From NCBI GenBank assembly GCA_963575745.1, contig CAUYUJ010019109.1, forward strand, positions 86,166 through 150,165: DNA of 64,000 bases, read 5' to 3'. Numbering within the stretch: the stretch's first letter is position 1; every line of letters begins with the position of its first letter. Positions 60,887 through 64,000 of the stretch are shown piece by piece. The stretch comes from Prorocentrum cordatum (taxonomy: Eukaryota; Sar; Dinophyceae; Prorocentrales; Prorocentraceae). The notes below the pieces were generated by a model. That model was given only the letters and a program-made list of their open reading frames with translations. It was not told the DNA's origin and did not search any database. The position numbers and the translations under genes were made by a program.

Positions 60887-62397
60887 ATCATCATCATCAT
60901 CATCATCACCACCATCATCGTCAGCATCATCATCATCAGCAGCAGCAGCAGTAGCATCATCATCATCATCATCATCAGCATCATCATCATCATCATCAGC
61001 AGCAGCATCATCATCATCATCATGACCATCAGCACCATCAGCACCATCAGCACCAGCATCAGCATCAGCATCAGCATCCGCATCCGCATCATCATCAGCA
61101 GCAGCATCATGGTCGTAATCCGTATCATCATCGCCACCAGCATCATCATCAACAAGTCACCATCAGCATAAGCATCATCATCACCATCACTATCATCATC
61201 GCCAGCATCATCAGCATCATCATCGTCATCAGCATCATCCTTATCGCCAGCATCAGCAGCGCCCGCATCATCATCAACAGCATCAGCGTCATCAGCATCA
61301 TCATCGTCGTCATCATCAGCATCACCAGCATCGTCACAATCGTCGTCCTCGCCATCATCAACATCGTCAAAACCAGCATCATCATCAGCATCAGCATCGT
61401 CATCATCATCATCATCATCATCATCATCAACACTACTATCACCAGCATCATCAGAATAGTCAGCATCATCATACCTGGCATTACAGTTATCAGCATCGTC
61501 ACCATCATCACCATCACCATGATCATCATCATCATCATCAGCTTCGTCAGCACCATCATCACATCACCATGCCCATCATCACCACCATCATCATCAGCAT
61601 CAGCATCAGCCGCATCATCATCATAATAACCATCAGCAGTATCGCCATCATCATCAGCATCAGCATCAGCATCATCATTATCATCATTTGCAGCATCAGC
61701 AGCATCAATATCATAAGCATCATCGGCATCATCATCATCAACGTCAGCATCATCAGCATCAGCATGATCAGCATGATCAGCATCGTCAAACGCAGCATCA
61801 GCATCAGCATCAGCATCCGAATCAGAATCAGCATCACCGTCACCATCAGCATCAGCATCGCCATCATATTCTGCATCACCAGCATCATCATCATCATCAT
61901 CACTTCCACCGCCATCACCGCCATCACCACCATCAGCATCATAATCATCATCAGCATGATCATCACAGTCCTCACCATCATCCACATCGTCAGCATCATA
62001 ATCATCATCAGCAGGAGCATCATCATCAGCATATCATTATCATCATCATAATCATCGGCAGCATCAGCATCAACATCAACATCACCATCATCAACGTCAT
62101 CATCACCATCATGATCCACATCGTCATCATAAGCTGTAGCAGCATAATCACCATCACCGGCACCACCATCGTCACCCTCACCATCACCATCACCACCATT
62201 TGCATCAGCATCAACAGTAGCAGCATCATGACCATTACCATTACCACCATCATTATCATCATCAGCAGCAGATGCATCAGCATCACCGTCAAAACCACCA
62301 CAACCATCACCATAATCATCATTATCATCAGCAACATCGTCACCATCATGATCATCATCACCATCATCAGCATCATCATCAGCAGCAGCATGTTCAT
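60849..62397. repeat. CAT/CAG array (alpha-left), unit 4
   Basis: Counterpart of 19570-21150. Confidence 0.95.
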
Positions 62398-62825
62398 CAC
62401 ACGTTCATCCTCATCACGGTTCTCGATCGCAACCCAGAATGCGGGGCTGGCACGTTGGCGAGACTTGCCGCAGGCAGTTTGATAGTAACTACCCTCGAGC
62501 TCGTGTGGCCTCCGCCTGAACCGAACACGCAGAGCAGAATACCCGACACAGCAACAGAGCCTCGACCAGGGCTCGGGAATCTGAACAGAAACAGCGTGGC
62601 TACTAGTTGGTCCAAAAGTAGTGCCAATGAGGAAGCGCTGCGCCTTGACTCGAAGACCTGTGCGGATAGGAAGCAGCCGCACTGAGTCCCACTGACCCAC
62701 TGGGCGTGAGTGGTTAGGCGAGTGTCCTCTTCCAAGCCCTCTTCTTCCCTATCAGGGAAGGCTTTATCCCTGCCCACACCCCCTCCCGTGGACCTGGAGG
62801 GGGGGGGGGGCGGCGAGCGATCAGA
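62398..62825 (-). repeat. conserved core alpha, unit 4
   Basis: Near-identical to the unit 3 core. Confidence 0.5.
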
Positions 62826-63410
62826 GCGTCCAGGATGGCCCAAGATGGCCCCAAGAGGGCCTCAAAGAGCAGAAGACGACCTCCAAGATGGCTCAAGATA
62901 GCTCAAGATGGCTTCCCACATGCTCCAAGAGACCCCAAGACCGCCACAAGACGGCTCCAAGTGGCCTCGGAGCCTCCCAAGGACCTCCCAAGAGGTCAAG
63001 AGAGCCCCACGAGAAGCCCAAGAGGGTCCCAGGACGGCACTAAGAACCCCAAAAGCGATCTCAGAGGGGTCCAAGAGGCGATTCTGAGGAGCTGCAGTTG
63101 ATCGAACTCGTCCAAGATGGCCCCAAGATACCATCCAAGGCTCCAAAGAGTGCCCCAAGACGGCTCCAAGAGGCGCCCAGGAGGCCCCCAGGAGGCCCCC
63201 AGGAGGTCCCCAATAGGCCCTCAAGAGACCCCCAAGAGGCCCCAAGAGGCGTGTCCGAGGTACCCAAGACGCTTCAAGACCGTCAAGAGGCCCCCAACAC
63301 GTCCCAAGAGTACTCCATGAAGCTCTCAAGAGACACCCGAAGAGACTCCGGGAAGTATCCAAGAGGCCTATGGCTTTTCTGCTCGCCTTCCTCCTCCAAC
63401 TGCCCTTCCT

Positions 63411-63452
63411 CATCCTCATCATCCCCCTCATTATCATCAAGGCAAGCAACAG

Positions 63453-63493
<41 letters not shown>

Positions 63494-63512
63494 GCATCAT
63501 CATCATCATCAG

Positions 63513-63562
<50 letters not shown>

Positions 63563-63935
63563 GCATCAGCATCATCATCAGCAGCAGCGTCTTAATCATG
63601 AGCATCAGCATAATCATGACCATCACCACTCATCATCAGCAACCTCATCATCATCAACACCATCAGCATCAGCACCATCAACATCACCATCATGTCCATC
63701 GCCATCGTCATCAGCAGCACAAGCATCATCATCATGATCAAAATCAGCATCACAATCATCATCATCATCATCATCATCACCATCATCATCATCACCATCA
63801 TCATCATCATTATCATCATCAGCATCATCATCATCCGCATATCCCTCCTCCTCCTCCCTCCTCCTTCCTGTCTCCTCCCTCCTCCCCCTTCCCTCCTCCT
63901 CCTCCTCCTCCTCCGATTCCTCTTCCATCCTCCCC
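63411..63935. repeat. CAT array (alpha-right) and CTC tract, unit 4
   Basis: Essentially identical to unit 3, including the pure CAT run lengths. Confidence 0.95.
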
Positions 63936-64000
63936 CTCGTTGGGACATGACACCTTCTCCCCCTGTTGGGACATGCTCTTCCACATCCCTGGTCAGGGCA

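Larger units (their letters stand above)
58300..64000. repeat. tandem array unit 4, cut by window end
   Basis: Runs from the GC minisatellite through the alpha-right CAT array and the start of the REP60 region. The window ends before the position where gene A would begin, so another gene copy is expected just beyond 64000. Confidence 0.95.

Overview
The window looks like nuclear DNA of a dinoflagellate. Three things suggest this: a 17-nt relic of the dinoflagellate spliced leader at 1068-1084 (16 of 17 bases match), a head-to-tail array of nearly identical intron-less genes on one strand, and very dense simple repeats and minisatellites between genes. The species cannot be named from the sequence. 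Symbiodiniaceae, Polarella-like and Prorocentrum-like genomes are all possible. No rRNA, tRNA or CRISPR was found.

Positions 1-17181 are a non-duplicated left flank. It is a patchwork of microsatellites (CTC/GGA, CA/GT, CAT), decayed dispersed repeats present in two copies (1464/14539, 3449/8584, 4856/13637, 6282+6931/10065), fold-back (MITE-like) elements at 11548, 12278, 13239 and 13403, a decayed coding-like stretch near 1960-2460 downstream of the spliced-leader relic, and one candidate coding stretch at 5118-5801. One dispersed repeat (6282-7085) is split by a 0.56-kb insertion made largely of minisatellite.

Positions 17182-64000 are a tandem array of large repeat units: unit 1 at 17182-32421 (15.2 kb), unit 2 at 32422-43140 (10.7 kb), unit 3 at 43141-58299 (15.2 kb), and unit 4 from 58300 to the window end. 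A full unit reads, left to right: a GC-rich minisatellite whose monomers carry a 12-bp palindrome and usually an AATAAA; a CCAAGA-type minisatellite; a 34-bp inverted repeat; a spacer; a long CAT array (alpha); a conserved core; a CCAAGA minisatellite; a second CAT array; gene A (minus strand); a second CAT/core/minisatellite/CAT series (beta); gene B (minus strand); a spacer; and a 120-160-bp tandem repeat. The unit is therefore itself an older internal duplication. Unit 2 has lost gene A and its surroundings.

Five copies of one gene are visible, all on the minus strand and all single-exon: A1 (23730-25034), B1 (28682-30053, frameshifted), B2 (39409-40778, frameshifted), A2 (49671-50975) and B3 (54573-55943). 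They encode a probable secreted protein: an N-terminal signal peptide, a roughly 220-residue Trp/Gly-rich globular domain (possibly fibrinogen- or intelectin-like), an Ala/Gly linker, and a C-terminal von Willebrand factor type D-like domain opening with GDPHL. A copies encode 434 residues. B copies encode 456 in frame, because a 2-nt difference moves the stop codon. The copies are almost identical, which points to recent amplification or ongoing homogenisation. Nearly all other long open frames in the window are artefacts of CAT, CTC, CA or CCAAGA repeats.
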